Positions 33,878 through 42,656 of a DNA stretch of 64,000 nucleotides are shown here, piece after piece. Origin of the DNA: Thermohalobaculum sp039821125 (GTDB lineage Bacteria > Pseudomonadota > Alphaproteobacteria > Rhodobacterales > Rhodobacteraceae). The notes under the pieces were generated by a model. It was not told the DNA's origin. It made no database searches and was given only the letters and a program-made list of their open reading frames with translations. Positions within the stretch are counted from its first letter, which is position 1; every line of letters begins with the position of its first letter. The position numbers and the translations under genes are program-made. The stretch spans positions 1 through 64,000 of the forward strand of contig JBCBOR010000008.1 in assembly GCA_039821125.1 (NCBI GenBank), written 5' to 3'.

Positions 33878-35314
33878 ATGAGCATCGGTCTTGTCACCGC
33901 CGCCTACGTTGTTGCGGCAATTCTCTTCATCCTCGCCCTTGGCGGGCTGTCGAACCAGGAAAAGGCCAAGCGCGCGGTCTGGTACGGCATCATCGGCATG
34001 GCGCTGGCCGTCGGCGCGACGCTGGGCACCCCCGGTGTCGGCAATGTCTGGCTGGTCGTGATCATGCTGGCTGTCGGCGGCGTCGGCGGGTACATCGTGG
34101 CCAACAAGGTCCAGATGACCCAGATGCCGGAACTGGTCGCGGGCTTTCACAGCCTTGTCGGCCTTGCCGCGGTCTTCATCGGGATCAACGCAGACCTCGA
34201 GATGAACGCGGCGCTGGAGGCGAAAGCGAGCGGCACTGTGGACGCGCTGGCCGGGTTCGCGAAAACCATCGCCAAGAAGACGGCGGTCGAGCTGAACATC
34301 CTGAAGGTCGAGCTCTTCCTCGGCATCCTGATCGGCGCCGTGACGTTCACAGGCTCGGTCGTCGCCTATGGCAAGCTGGCGGGCAAGATCTCGTCCGGCG
34401 CGCTGACCCTGCCGGGTCGGCACCAGATCAACCTCGCAGCCTTTGCCGTCTGCTTCATCCTCGGTTGGATGTACCTGGCGGGCGCGGGCCTCTGGTCGAT
34501 GATCCTGGTGGCTCTGATCGCGGGCTTCATCGGCTGGCACCTGATCATGGCGATCGGCGGTGCGGACATGCCGGTGGTTGTCTCGATGCTCAACTCGTAC
34601 TCGGGATGGGCCGCGGCGGCGATCGGGTTCACGCTGGGCAATGACCTCCTGATCGTGGTCGGCGCGCTGGTCGGCTCGTCGGGGGCAATCCTCTCCTACA
34701 TCATGTGCAAGGGGATGAACCGATCGTTCGTCAGCGTGATCCTGGGCGGCTGGGGCGGCGAGCAATCCGAGGCCCAGGCGGTCGAGGGCGAGATGATCGC
34801 CGCCGACAGCGACGCCGTCGCCTCGGCCCTGAACGACGCCGACAGCGTGATCATCGTGCCGGGCTATGGCATGGCGGTGGCGCAGGCGCAGCAGGCGGTT
34901 TCCGAGATGACGCGCAAGATGCGGGCTGCGGGCAAATCCGTACGCTTCGCCATCCACCCCGTGGCGGGGCGTCTTCCGGGCCACATGAACGTGCTGCTGG
35001 CCGAGGCCAAGGTGCCCTATGACATCGTGCTGGAGATGGAGGAGATCAACGACGATTTCCCCGACACGGACGTCGTGATCATCATTGGCGCGAACGACAT
35101 CGTGAACCCGGCCGCCCAGGACGATCCGGGCAGCCCAATCGCGGGCATGCCGGTTCTGGAAGTGTGGAAGGCAAAGCAGGTCTTCGTGTCCAAGCGTGGC
35201 CAGGGCACGGGCTACTCCGGCATCCAGAACCCGCTGTTCTTCAAGGAGAACACGCGCATGTTCTATGGCGATGCCAAGAGCTCGATGGACAGCCTGATCC
35301 CGCAGCTGAGCTGA
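33878..35314 (+). CDS. pntB: NAD(P) transhydrogenase subunit beta
   Basis: 478-residue beta subunit: about eight or nine transmembrane helices from residue 3 to 285, then the NADP(H)-binding domain III (IIVPGYGMAVAQAQQAV, HPVAGRLPGHMNVLLAEA, GANDIVNPAAQDDPGSPIAGMPV, VSKRGQGTGYSG). With PntA it forms the proton pump. The ATG at 33878 follows an AAGGGAGG ribosome-binding site. A strong intrinsic terminator ends the operon after it. Confidence 0.97.
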   Translation: MSIGLVTAAYVVAAILFILALGGLSNQEKAKRAVWYGIIGMALAVGATLGTPGVGNVWLVVIMLAVGGVGGYIVANKVQMTQMPELVAGFHSLVGLAAVFIGINADLEMNAALEAKASGTVDALAGFAKTIAKKTAVELNILKVELFLGILIGAVTFTGSVVAYGKLAGKISSGALTLPGRHQINLAAFAVCFILGWMYLAGAGLWSMILVALIAGFIGWHLIMAIGGADMPVVVSMLNSYSGWAAAAIGFTLGNDLLIVVGALVGSSGAILSYIMCKGMNRSFVSVILGGWGGEQSEAQAVEGEMIAADSDAVASALNDADSVIIVPGYGMAVAQAQQAVSEMTRKMRAAGKSVRFAIHPVAGRLPGHMNVLLAEAKVPYDIVLEMEEINDDFPDTDVVIIIGANDIVNPAAQDDPGSPIAGMPVLEVWKAKQVFVSKRGQGTGYSGIQNPLFFKENTRMFYGDAKSSMDSLIPQLS

Positions 35315-35338
35315 TCAGGTACATCACTGAGGACATGG

Positions 35339-35366
35339 AAAGACCGCGGTCCGCCGCGGTCTTTTT
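35339..35366 (+). terminator. Rho-independent terminator of pntAB
   Basis: Perfect 11-bp stem AAAGACCGCGG (35339-35349) with CCGCGGTCTTT (35354-35364), loop TCCG, continuing into a run of five T (35362-35366). It lies 24 bp after the pntB stop. Confidence 0.92.
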
Positions 35367-35491
35367 GCATATCGGGGTATAGTTCAGGTTCCTTCCAGAT
35401 CTCGATGCAGGCAGACGCCTCAGATCCGTTGCCGTGCATGGCCGCGCCGCGGATCCTATACTGACCCGGGTGCCGGTCCGGCTGGCCGTGC

Positions 35492-37849
35492 CTAACCCGG
35501 TGTGAAGTCGAAATCGTCCGCAGCAAGCAATCCGCTCTGGACACCCGCCAGCAGGATCGTGTCCGTGCCGTCGCTGATCAGCGCGCCGCCCGCGTCCTGG
35601 CTGAGGTGGTTCGCCAGAAGATCCGCGAAATCGACAATGCCGCTCACGCCACTCAGGTCAATGACGTCTTCGGCCCGGCTGAACCCAATCAACTCGTCAT
35701 TGCCGAATCCGTCCTCGAAGATGTATCTGTCCGCGCCGCCGCCACCGGTCTGCTGATCGTTCCCGACACCGCCCGTAAGGATGTCGGCGCCGCCGGCTCC
35801 CGTGAGCGTGTCGTCGCCGGTTCCGCCAATGATCACGTCATTGCCCGTGCCCGCATTGATCCGGTCGTTGCCGGTGCCGCCGTCGATCGTGTCGTCTCCG
35901 GCATCGCCCGAGATCACGTCATCCGATGCACCGCCGGAAATGGTGTCGCTGCCGATGCCACCGCCCAGCGTGTCGGCGCCGTTGCCGCCGATGACACTGT
36001 CGTTGCCGCCCCCGCCGGTTATGATATCGGATCCATCCCGTCCCGCGAGGGTGTTCGCTCCGACATTGCCACGGATCGTGTTGTCGAGGCCGTTTCCGAA
36101 GCCCTTCGTGTCGCCAGCCCCGGTCAGGGTCAGGTTTTCGGTGTGATCGCCCAGTGCAAAGCTGACCGCGCTTTGCACCCTGTCGGTGCCTTCGCCGGCG
36201 AGATCGACCACAACGTCCGCGCCCGAATTCAGAATGTAGATGTCATCGCCAGCGCCGCCCTCGAAGCGATCACCTCCCGCGCCCCCATTGAGACGGTCGT
36301 TGCCCGAGCCGCCGATCAGCGTATCAATCCCGTTCAGGCCATTCAGGATGTCGTCACCGCCTTCGCCCGACACGGTATTCGCGGCCGCGTTCCCGACAAG
36401 CGTATTGGCCGCGCCGTTACCCGTCGCCGAAAGGTCGTCCGAACCGATCATACGCAGGGCCTCGATATTCACGCCGAGGGTGAAGTTGACCGACGCGCGG
36501 ACCGTGTCGGTGCCTTCTCCCGCCGCCTCCGTGACCTGATCGCCCGCCGCGTTGACGACATAGGTGTCATCGCCCTGCCCGCCGAACATTATGTCATCGC
36601 CGAGGCCGCCGTTCAGCAGATCGTCTCCACCCCGTCCATGCAGTGTGTCGGACCCGCTGCCGCCCTCAAGCTCGTTGGCAACGCTGTTCCCTGTCAACTC
36701 GTCATCGCCGGACCCGGAGGACGCGTTCTCGATCACCACGTCGTTGGCAATGGTGTAGCCGCCGCGCACCGTCGAGATCAGCGAGACGAACCCGCCGCCG
36801 CCCTGCTCGATCTGCAGGCTGGCCGGGCGCAGATCGATCACCGCGTGGGCCGATCCCGAATAGGTGATACTGTCGGTCCCGCCCGTGTCCCAAATTGCGG
36901 TGTAGAAGTTCTGCGCCCCCGTCACATCTTCGATCGTGTAGGTGTCATCGCCGGACGCATGGGTCGTGTTCTCGCCATACATCACCTGCAGCGACGCGAT
37001 ATCCAGCGCCATCATCGATCCGGCACGCGCCGAGGTGTCGTTCGAGAATTGCGGCCCCAGGAACGGATGCCCGGTGAAACCCTGCGTCTGGGACATCGCG
37101 GTGTAGATGTCCTGATTCAGATCGAAACTGCCCGCATCGCGGAACGTATCGTCGGCGACGCCGTCATTGTTGTTGTCGACCAGCCCGGGGAAGAGCAGCG
37201 ATCCGTTCCCCTCGAACGGGTGGTCCAGACCCAGAGCATGCCCGATCTCGTGGACCAGCGTCAGCATGCCATTGCCGCCTTGCAGCAGACCGTTGTCATC
37301 GCCCTCAGGATCGTTGTTCGCCGCTTCACGGTCCCAACCGATCCCGTCCGCGTTCAATGTGATCGCACTGCCGATCTGAGCGCCGGAGGGGAAGAAGGCA
37401 AAACCCAGGTTCAGGTCGCTGTTGAAATCATCGCCCGTGCGCGACAGCGAGAACTCCATCTCGGCGTCGTCCAGGTCATCCACCTCGGTGAACTCGATGT
37501 TGAGGAACGTCTCAATCAGATCGAGCGCGGCTGTGACCTGTTGCTTCTCGAAATTCGAGAAATTCAGCTCCGGTGAGACGTTGAACCCGAACTGGTCAAT
37601 CTCCTCACCGGTTTCCATGAAGTAATACGTGACGACCATGGCGCCATCGGCATTCGTGACGCCCGTGTTGATGAAATCGTTCGGATCCGATGTGAGCAGC
37701 CCGTTGACGAGATCGCTCGAGCCGGCCGAGGCGTCGGCATTGGCAACCGCAGGCGCATCGGACCCGTCATCCGACGCCGCCGACGCGGGCGGATGCTCAT
37801 GCGTCCCATAGTAGACGTTCATCAAGTTGACTGCGCAAAGACCGCACAT
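35492..37849 (-). CDS. Serralysin-like RTX zinc metalloprotease
   Basis: 785-residue secreted protein. The catalytic motif HEIGHALGLDH (His200, Glu201, His204, His210) is that of M10 metzincins, with the Met-turn in IYTAMSQTQGF. From about residue 380 on come many GGxGxDxLxGxxGxD repeats in blocks, calcium-binding RTX motifs separated by VNAAGDQVTEAAGEGTDTV-type modules. No N-terminal signal peptide is seen, as expected for a type I secretion substrate carrying its signal at the C-terminus. A GGGGAG ribosome-binding site precedes the ATG at 37849. No type I transporter genes occur in the window. Confidence 0.9.
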   Translation of the reverse strand: MCGLCAVNLMNVYYGTHEHPPASAASDDGSDAPAVANADASAGSSDLVNGLLTSDPNDFINTGVTNADGAMVVTYYFMETGEEIDQFGFNVSPELNFSNFEKQQVTAALDLIETFLNIEFTEVDDLDDAEMEFSLSRTGDDFNSDLNLGFAFFPSGAQIGSAITLNADGIGWDREAANNDPEGDDNGLLQGGNGMLTLVHEIGHALGLDHPFEGNGSLLFPGLVDNNNDGVADDTFRDAGSFDLNQDIYTAMSQTQGFTGHPFLGPQFSNDTSARAGSMMALDIASLQVMYGENTTHASGDDTYTIEDVTGAQNFYTAIWDTGGTDSITYSGSAHAVIDLRPASLQIEQGGGGFVSLISTVRGGYTIANDVVIENASSGSGDDELTGNSVANELEGGSGSDTLHGRGGDDLLNGGLGDDIMFGGQGDDTYVVNAAGDQVTEAAGEGTDTVRASVNFTLGVNIEALRMIGSDDLSATGNGAANTLVGNAAANTVSGEGGDDILNGLNGIDTLIGGSGNDRLNGGAGGDRFEGGAGDDIYILNSGADVVVDLAGEGTDRVQSAVSFALGDHTENLTLTGAGDTKGFGNGLDNTIRGNVGANTLAGRDGSDIITGGGGNDSVIGGNGADTLGGGIGSDTISGGASDDVISGDAGDDTIDGGTGNDRINAGTGNDVIIGGTGDDTLTGAGGADILTGGVGNDQQTGGGGADRYIFEDGFGNDELIGFSRAEDVIDLSGVSGIVDFADLLANHLSQDAGGALISDGTDTILLAGVQSGLLAADDFDFTPG

Positions 37850-38196
37850 ATCAGCTCCCCATGTATCGTTCTCGAGACCGGGCCTCTGTCATTCTTGAAC
37901 CCGTTAATCCGGCATTAATATGGTGACCGGGTTTCTCCAACACAATCAAGGACATCGCATTCGGCGGTGACGGGCAGCGGTTCTGGCGCCCCATGCGCTG
38001 ATGGCATAGGACAGATGTCCAAGATTTTCGTAAAGATCCTGCAAGTTTTCGGACACGCTGTGACACTTGTCAGCGTCACAGTCCGCTTGACAGCGGGGTG
38101 GACAAGTTTTGCCCGCGCCCGTAACGACTTATAAAGCACGATGCACGGCCGCGATGAACCTGATCGCACCGGCTGACCTTTGGGGGGACACGGGAC
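37850..38196. promoter_or_regulatory. Divergent control region, RTX protease / SDR
   Basis: 347 bp between divergent starts. Three symmetric elements are visible: TTAAT-CCGGC-ATTAA (37904-37918) near the protease start, TGACA-CT-TGTCA (38061-38072), and CTGTGAC (38058-38064) with GTCACAG (38075-38081) around it. The nested palindromes suggest operators. No RNA gene or ORF with recognisable product was found here. Confidence 0.4.
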
Positions 38197-38961
38197 ATGA
38201 CGGAACTACAAGACGGCATTGCAATCGTGACCGGAGGTGCGTCGGGCCTCGGCGCTGCTACGGCCACCGCGCTCGGTGCACGTGGTATGCAGGTGGCGAT
38301 TTTCGACATGAACGAGGAGCTTGGCTCGGCCCACGCAAACGCAATCGGCGGGCGATTCTTCAAGGCCGATGTCAGCGATCCGGCGGATGTCAGTGCGGCA
38401 ATGGCTCTGGTCGCAGGGCTCGGTCAGGTGCGTGTCGTCGTCAACTGCGCCGGGATTGCCGGAGCCGCAAAGACGGTCTCGCGCGGCGCGGCGCATGACC
38501 CCGAGATGTTTGCGCGCACGATACGGATCAACCTGATCGGCTCGTTCAATGTGGCAAGCCAGGCGGCGGCTCTGATGGTTGCGGGGACGCCCACAGGCGC
38601 GGACGGCCAGCGCGGCGTGATCGTGAACACAGCGTCCGTCGCGGCCTTTGACGGCCAGATCGGCCAGACCGCCTATTCCGCCTCGAAAGGCGGGGTCGTC
38701 GGGATGACGCTGCCGATGGCGCGGGATCTCGCCGACAAGGGCGTGCGGGTCTGCGCCATTGCGCCCGGGCTGTTCTTGACACCGATGCTGGCCGAGTTGC
38801 CGGACGATGTTCAGCAATCTCTCGGGGCGCAGGTCCCGTTCCCTTCGCGTCTTGGTGCACCCGCCGAATACGCCAAGCTGGTCTGCTCGATCATCGACAA
38901 TCCGATGCTGAACGGCGAGGTCATCCGCCTCGACGGCGCTATTCGGATGGCCCCGCGCTAG
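38197..38961 (+). CDS. SDR family 3-hydroxyacyl-CoA dehydrogenase-like (HSD10 type)
   Basis: 254-residue SDR. The NAD-binding motif is VTGGASGLGAATA, followed by NCAGIAGAAKTV, the catalytic Ser in IVNTASVAAFDGQ and YSASKGGVVGM (Tyr and Lys). The IAPGLFLTPMLAELPDDVQQSL segment matches type II 3-hydroxyacyl-CoA dehydrogenases (17-beta-HSD10 branch), which act in fatty-acid and isoleucine catabolism. The start is an ATG at 38197 following a GGGGG ribosome-binding region. The downstream lyase pseudogene is convergent. Confidence 0.9.
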   Translation: MTELQDGIAIVTGGASGLGAATATALGARGMQVAIFDMNEELGSAHANAIGGRFFKADVSDPADVSAAMALVAGLGQVRVVVNCAGIAGAAKTVSRGAAHDPEMFARTIRINLIGSFNVASQAAALMVAGTPTGADGQRGVIVNTASVAAFDGQIGQTAYSASKGGVVGMTLPMARDLADKGVRVCAIAPGLFLTPMLAELPDDVQQSLGAQVPFPSRLGAPAEYAKLVCSIIDNPMLNGEVIRLDGAIRMAPR

Positions 38962-38982
38962 GGCGCTGCCAAAGCAGGGGGT

Positions 38983-39854
38983 CTACAAACCCATCCGGTC
39001 GGCAATGGCCAGGATGCGGTACATATCGCGCAAGACCGGCTTTTCGATCAGCTTGCCATCGATCACGACCAGCCCGGTATCCGCGGCCTCAAACGTCTCG
39101 ATGATGCGTCGGGCGCGGGCGATCTCGGCCTCGGTCGGGGTGAAGACCTCATTCAGGGCCGCGATCTGCTTGGGGTGGATCGAGCCTTTGCCGGAAAAGC
39201 CCAGCGCCTTGGCCTGTTGCGCCGCCAGGACCATTCCGTCAGGGTCCTCGAGGTCGAGATAGGGCACATCGATCACATCCAGCCCCGCCGCAGCGGCGGC
39301 GTGGACGACACGGGACCGGGCGTAGAGTAGCGGCTCCCACGCGTTCTCGCACCTCAGTTCAGCGGCCATATCGACGCCGCCGAAGAACAGCGCGTCAATC
39401 CGGTCCGAGCAATGGGCGATGCCATAGGCATGCTCCAGGCCCTGATTGGTCTCGATGATGATGTGCAAGCGCGTGGCGTGCCCCCGCTCGGTCAGCAGAT
39501 CGTCGAGCATGACAACCTCCTCGGCCGTGCGGACTTTGGGGATCATCAGCGCCGGCGGCGGGGATCCGTGGCCAGGATTGCCTGAACATCGGCGATCCCG
39601 AACGCCTCGCGCAGGCAATTGATCCGAACCATGCGCTCGACACCATCCTCGGCCTGCGGTTCGGCAAACAGCGCCAGCGCGTTTTCCCGCGCCTCGGCCT
39701 TGTCCTTGGGCGCAATCCCATCCTCGAGCTCGACGCACACGATGTCCGCGCCCGACGCGAGCGCTTTGGGATACATCTCCGGCTTCAGCCCAGGGGTGAA
39801 GATGAAGCTGCGCCGCGGTCGGATGATACGTCCCGAATTGCCGCTGTTTGACAT
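38983..39854 (-). pseudogene. CoA-ester lyase (HpcH/HpaI family), frameshifted
   Basis: A malyl-CoA/citramalyl-CoA-type lyase gene split over two frames. The N-terminal part starts at 39854 (MSNSGNSGRIIRPRRSFIF; then VELEDGIAPKDKAEARENAL) and runs into a premature stop after ATDPRRRR near 39546. The C-terminal part continues in the other frame (ALMIPKVRTAEEVV, GGVDMAAELRC, GKGSIHPKQIAALNEVF). One extra C in the run of four C on the minus strand (39560-39563) restores ATDPPPPALMIPKV. It is either a recent one-base deletion or a sequencing error. Confidence 0.8.
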
Positions 39855-40127
39855 TTTTTGAGCCCCCCACGTTGACCAATCACAGTCGCTCGCAGTCGCT
39901 GCGATGACCGGTCTCCGAGGTGTAACGGGTTTTCTCACGCAGTTCGATGGGTGAGGCGCGGGCACACGCGCGTGTCCGCCGAGACCCGGTGAACTCTAGA
40001 AGTAGAATAATTCTAATAAGTTAGCGGATGCCTCACTCAGAATCGCCCTTGCTTGACTAAATTACTCTGATATCATCCCCCGGTCGCACAAACCGCGCGA
40101 CACCCTCTAACCGCCCGGACCACTCGG
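39855..40127. other. Intergenic region with promoter of bfd-bfr
   Basis: 273 bp between divergent start regions. The part after 39990 is clearly A/T-richer and contains an Irr-like palindrome (40003-40015) and a TTGACT hexamer at 40053-40058. No further gene is visible. Confidence 0.4.
40003..40015. promoter_or_regulatory. Irr-like iron control element upstream of bfd-bfr
   Basis: TAGAA-TAA-TTCTA is a 13-bp inverted repeat. It matches the core of the iron control element bound by Irr in alphaproteobacteria (TAGAA N3 TTCTA within a longer palindrome). It lies 113 bp upstream of bfd. In the known regulation Irr represses iron-storage genes when iron is scarce, which fits bfd-bfr. The location relative to a promoter is not certain. 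Confidence 0.55.
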
Positions 40128-40403
40128 ATGATCATCTGCTCCTGCGCCGTCATCTCCTCGGACGATATCGACCGCACTGTCGCCTGGATGAAGGCTGCGG
40201 ACCCGCAGGTGGTGATCACACCGGGCAAGGTGTATCGCGCGCTTGGCAAACGCGCGGTTTGCGGCGGCTGCGCCAAATTGTTCGTCGCATGCGTCCACAA
40301 ATCCACTACATCGGATGTACCGGCAGAGCTGCGCAATCTGCGCACGACCATGAAGGGAACGGCAAGCCATGAAGGGCGACGACAAGGTAATCGACTATCT
40401 TAA
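40128..40403 (+). CDS. bfd: Bacterioferritin-associated ferredoxin
   Basis: 91-residue [2Fe-2S] protein. Two Cys near the N-terminus (MIICSCAVISS) and two in VCGGCAKLF are the cluster ligands of Bfd, which docks on bacterioferritin and reduces the stored iron for release. The C-terminal 30 residues overlap the first codons of bfr (35 bases), an arrangement that suggests coupled translation. The start is the ATG at 40128; no strong ribosome-binding site is seen. Confidence 0.88.
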   Translation: MIICSCAVISSDDIDRTVAWMKAADPQVVITPGKVYRALGKRAVCGGCAKLFVACVHKSTTSDVPAELRNLRTTMKGTASHEGRRQGNRLS

Positions 40404-40857
40404 CCGGGCACTGCGGAGCGAACTGACGGCGATCAACCAGTACTGGCTGCACTATCGGCTGCAGCACGACTGGGGCTATGCCAAGCTGGCCAAGAAGTCG
40501 CGCGAGGAAAGCATCGAGGAGATGCAGCACGCGGACCGGATCATGGATCGAATCATCTTTCTGGAAGGGCATCCAAACCTGCAGACGCTCGATCCGCTGC
40601 GCATCGGTCAGACCGTGAAGGAATGTCTCGAGTGCGATCTGGCCGCTGAAGTCGAGGCGCGCGCGCTCTATCAGGAAGCAGCGATCTACTGCCGGAGCGT
40701 CGGTGACATCCCCTCCGCGAACCTGTTCGAGGAGCTTATGACGGACGAGGAGGGGCATATCGACTTCCTCGAGACACAGCTCAGTCTGCAAAGCGACATC
40801 GGCGATGCCAATTACGGGCAGCTCAACGCCGAGTCGGCGGACGAGGCCGAAGACTGA
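40369..40857 (+). CDS. bfr: Bacterioferritin
   Basis: 162-residue iron-storage subunit that assembles into a 24-mer with heme between subunits. The dinuclear iron ligands are intact: Glu18, Glu51, His54, Glu94, Glu127, His130, and the heme axial ligand is Met52 (EEMQHADRIM). An acidic C-terminal tail of 12 residues follows the core. The ATG at 40369 lies inside bfd. Iron-dependent control is suggested by the box at 40003. Confidence 0.96.
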   Translation: MKGDDKVIDYLNRALRSELTAINQYWLHYRLQHDWGYAKLAKKSREESIEEMQHADRIMDRIIFLEGHPNLQTLDPLRIGQTVKECLECDLAAEVEARALYQEAAIYCRSVGDIPSANLFEELMTDEEGHIDFLETQLSLQSDIGDANYGQLNAESADEAED

Positions 40858-40878
40858 CGCACACTCCGCCGGGTCGCG

Positions 40879-41550
40879 TTACAACGATGGCTCGACCCGG
40901 CTCCACGTATTCCTGATGTGGCGGCGCAGCACCTCGGCCAGCACCGCCGCATCGCGCCGAACCAGCGCTGCGATCATCTCCTCATGCTCGGCGACCGCGC
41001 CCTGCCAGTTCGCCGGTGCATTGTGGCCGATGAACCGGATGCGCTTCATGCGCCCCTGTAGCACGCCGTGCAGTTCCGACAGCGTCGGGCTGCCCGAGGC
41101 CGCCACGATCATGCTGTGGATGGTCTGGTTGAGCTTGTAGTAATCCAGCCGCTCGCGCGCATCATAGTGGCGGACCATCTGATCGTGCACGGCGACGATC
41201 TCCGCGATCTGTGCATCCGTCGCGGTCTCGCAGGCCTGCCGTCCCGCCATCGCCTCAAGCTCGGCAATCACGGTGAGCATGTCCTGCACTTCCTCCGGCG
41301 TGAAGGCCCGCACGATGGTGCTGCGGCCCGGCCGGAGAACGATCAGGCCTTCAACCGCAAGGGACCGGATCGCTTCACGCATCGGCGTGCGCGAGACGCC
41401 GAGATCGACACAAAGACGCGACTCGTTGACCTGATCGCCCGGCGCAAGCTGCCCTTCGATGATCATGTCGCGCACACGGCTGGCCACCAACGCGTGCAGG
41501 GGCTGGCGCTGGATCTGGGTGTCGTCGGCTCGCGGTTGCACAGATTGCAT
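40879..41550 (-). CDS. GntR-family transcriptional regulator (FCD domain)
   Basis: 223-residue repressor-type protein. The winged-helix domain (LVASRVRDMIIEGQLAPGDQ, then NESRLCVDLGVSRTPMREAIRSL in parts) is followed by an FCD effector domain (DMLTVIAELEAMAGRQ, HDQMVRHYDA, HEEMIAALVRRDA). The start at 41550 is inside a 16-bp palindrome, so it probably represses its own gene. It is divergent from the pdxA-like gene and TRAP operon, which it likely controls in response to the imported carboxylate. Confidence 0.92.
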   Translation of the reverse strand: MQSVQPRADDTQIQRQPLHALVASRVRDMIIEGQLAPGDQVNESRLCVDLGVSRTPMREAIRSLAVEGLIVLRPGRSTIVRAFTPEEVQDMLTVIAELEAMAGRQACETATDAQIAEIVAVHDQMVRHYDARERLDYYKLNQTIHSMIVAASGSPTLSELHGVLQGRMKRIRFIGHNAPANWQGAVAEHEEMIAALVRRDAAVLAEVLRRHIRNTWSRVEPSL

Positions 41551-41564
41551 ATTGTATACAATAT
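41549..41564. promoter_or_regulatory. Perfect 16-bp palindrome, likely GntR operator
   Basis: ATATTGTATACAATAT is self-complementary across all 16 bases and overlaps the start codon of the GntR gene (41550). The NtTGTATACAAn form is typical of FCD-type GntR operators. It lies 36 bp before the ATG of the divergent pdxA-like gene, so one site may serve both directions. Confidence 0.75.
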
Positions 41565-41599
41565 ACGGAAACGACTCGGCCTCAAGCTTGGAGTTTTCG

Positions 41600-42643
41600 A
41601 TGGAAGCTGACACGCGCCCGACGCTGGCCCTGGCACTCGGTGATGCCGCCGGCATCGGCGCCGAGTTGGCGGCAAAGGTGCTGATGGATGCGGAGGTGCG
41701 TGCCGCGGCACGATTCGTCGTGATCGGCGACCGGCGGCTGCTGGCGGCGGGCGAGGCCACAGCGGACGTTCAGGTCGATCTCGGCAGCGATGCCTTTGTC
41801 GATCTGGCAAACCTCGACCCGGACTGCGTGACCGCGGGCGAGGCATCCGAGCTGACGGGACAAGCAGCGCTGGAGACCTTCGCGGCAGGGCTGACCATCT
41901 GCCGGGACGGCGGCGCCGATGCGGTCTGTTTCACGCCGTTCAACAAATATGCGATGCGACTGGCGCGGCCCGGTTATATCGATGAGATCGGCTTCATACA
42001 GGCCGTTATGCAGACGGACGCGGATGGGGCCGAGTTCAACGTGCTGGACGAGTTCTGGAACGCGCGGGTCACCAGCCACGTGCCGCTGTCCGGTGTGGCG
42101 GAGATGATCACGACCGACCGGGTGTTCGAGCGGATCCGCCTGACCGATCAGACCATGCAAGGCGCCGGGCGCCCGCGCCCGCGCATCGGCGTGGCAGCGC
42201 TGAACCCTCATGCCGGTGATGGCGGCAATTTCGGCACAGAGGATGACGAGATCATCACCCCGGCGATCCGCCGCGCGCAGGAGCATCAGATCAACGTGTC
42301 CGGCCCCTGGCCGTCCGATACGGTCTATCTGCGCGCCAGCAAGGGCGAGTTTGACGTGGTGCTGAGCATGTACCACGACCAGGGCCAGATCGCGATGAAG
42401 CTGATCGGCTTCGACCGCGGTGTCACGTTGATCGGCGGCTTTCCGTTCTGGATCGCGACCCCGGCGCACGGCACCGCCTACGATATAGCAGGTCAGGGGA
42501 TCGCCAATCCCCAGGCCACAAAGAACGCCCTCCTGCTGGCGGCAAAGCTGGCGGGGGCATCAGGCCGGGCGCACGCAACCGAAGAGACGCGGCGCACGGC
42601 CATAGACACGGTCCTGAGCGCACACGCCCAGACCGCATCATAA
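41600..42643 (+). CDS. PdxA-like 4-phospho-hydroxy-acid dehydrogenase (PdxA2 type)
   Basis: 347-residue NAD-dependent dehydrogenase of the 4-hydroxythreonine-4-phosphate dehydrogenase family. Motifs are ALGDAAGIGAELAAKV, TSHVPLSG, GVAALNPHAGDGG, MYHDQGQIAMKL and TPAHGTAYDIAG, with the metal-binding His residues. Given the GntR and TRAP neighbours it is probably the catabolic PdxA2 type used for four-carbon acid sugar phosphates rather than pyridoxine synthesis. The ATG at 41600 is preferred over an upstream open frame that enters the operator. Confidence 0.9.
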   Translation: MEADTRPTLALALGDAAGIGAELAAKVLMDAEVRAAARFVVIGDRRLLAAGEATADVQVDLGSDAFVDLANLDPDCVTAGEASELTGQAALETFAAGLTICRDGGADAVCFTPFNKYAMRLARPGYIDEIGFIQAVMQTDADGAEFNVLDEFWNARVTSHVPLSGVAEMITTDRVFERIRLTDQTMQGAGRPRPRIGVAALNPHAGDGGNFGTEDDEIITPAIRRAQEHQINVSGPWPSDTVYLRASKGEFDVVLSMYHDQGQIAMKLIGFDRGVTLIGGFPFWIATPAHGTAYDIAGQGIANPQATKNALLLAAKLAGASGRAHATEETRRTAIDTVLSAHAQTAS

Positions 42644-42656
42644 AGGGAGAAAACGC

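Noticed and set aside
32488..34984. Two long minus-strand open frames under pntA and pntB
   Set aside because: They mirror the coding frames of pntAB, which carry all family motifs; the minus translations are His/Arg-rich low complexity.
35606..37576. 656-codon open frame on the plus strand
   Set aside because: It is antisense to the RTX protease; the Asp/Gly codon pattern of the repeats keeps the opposite frame open. No known protein motif.
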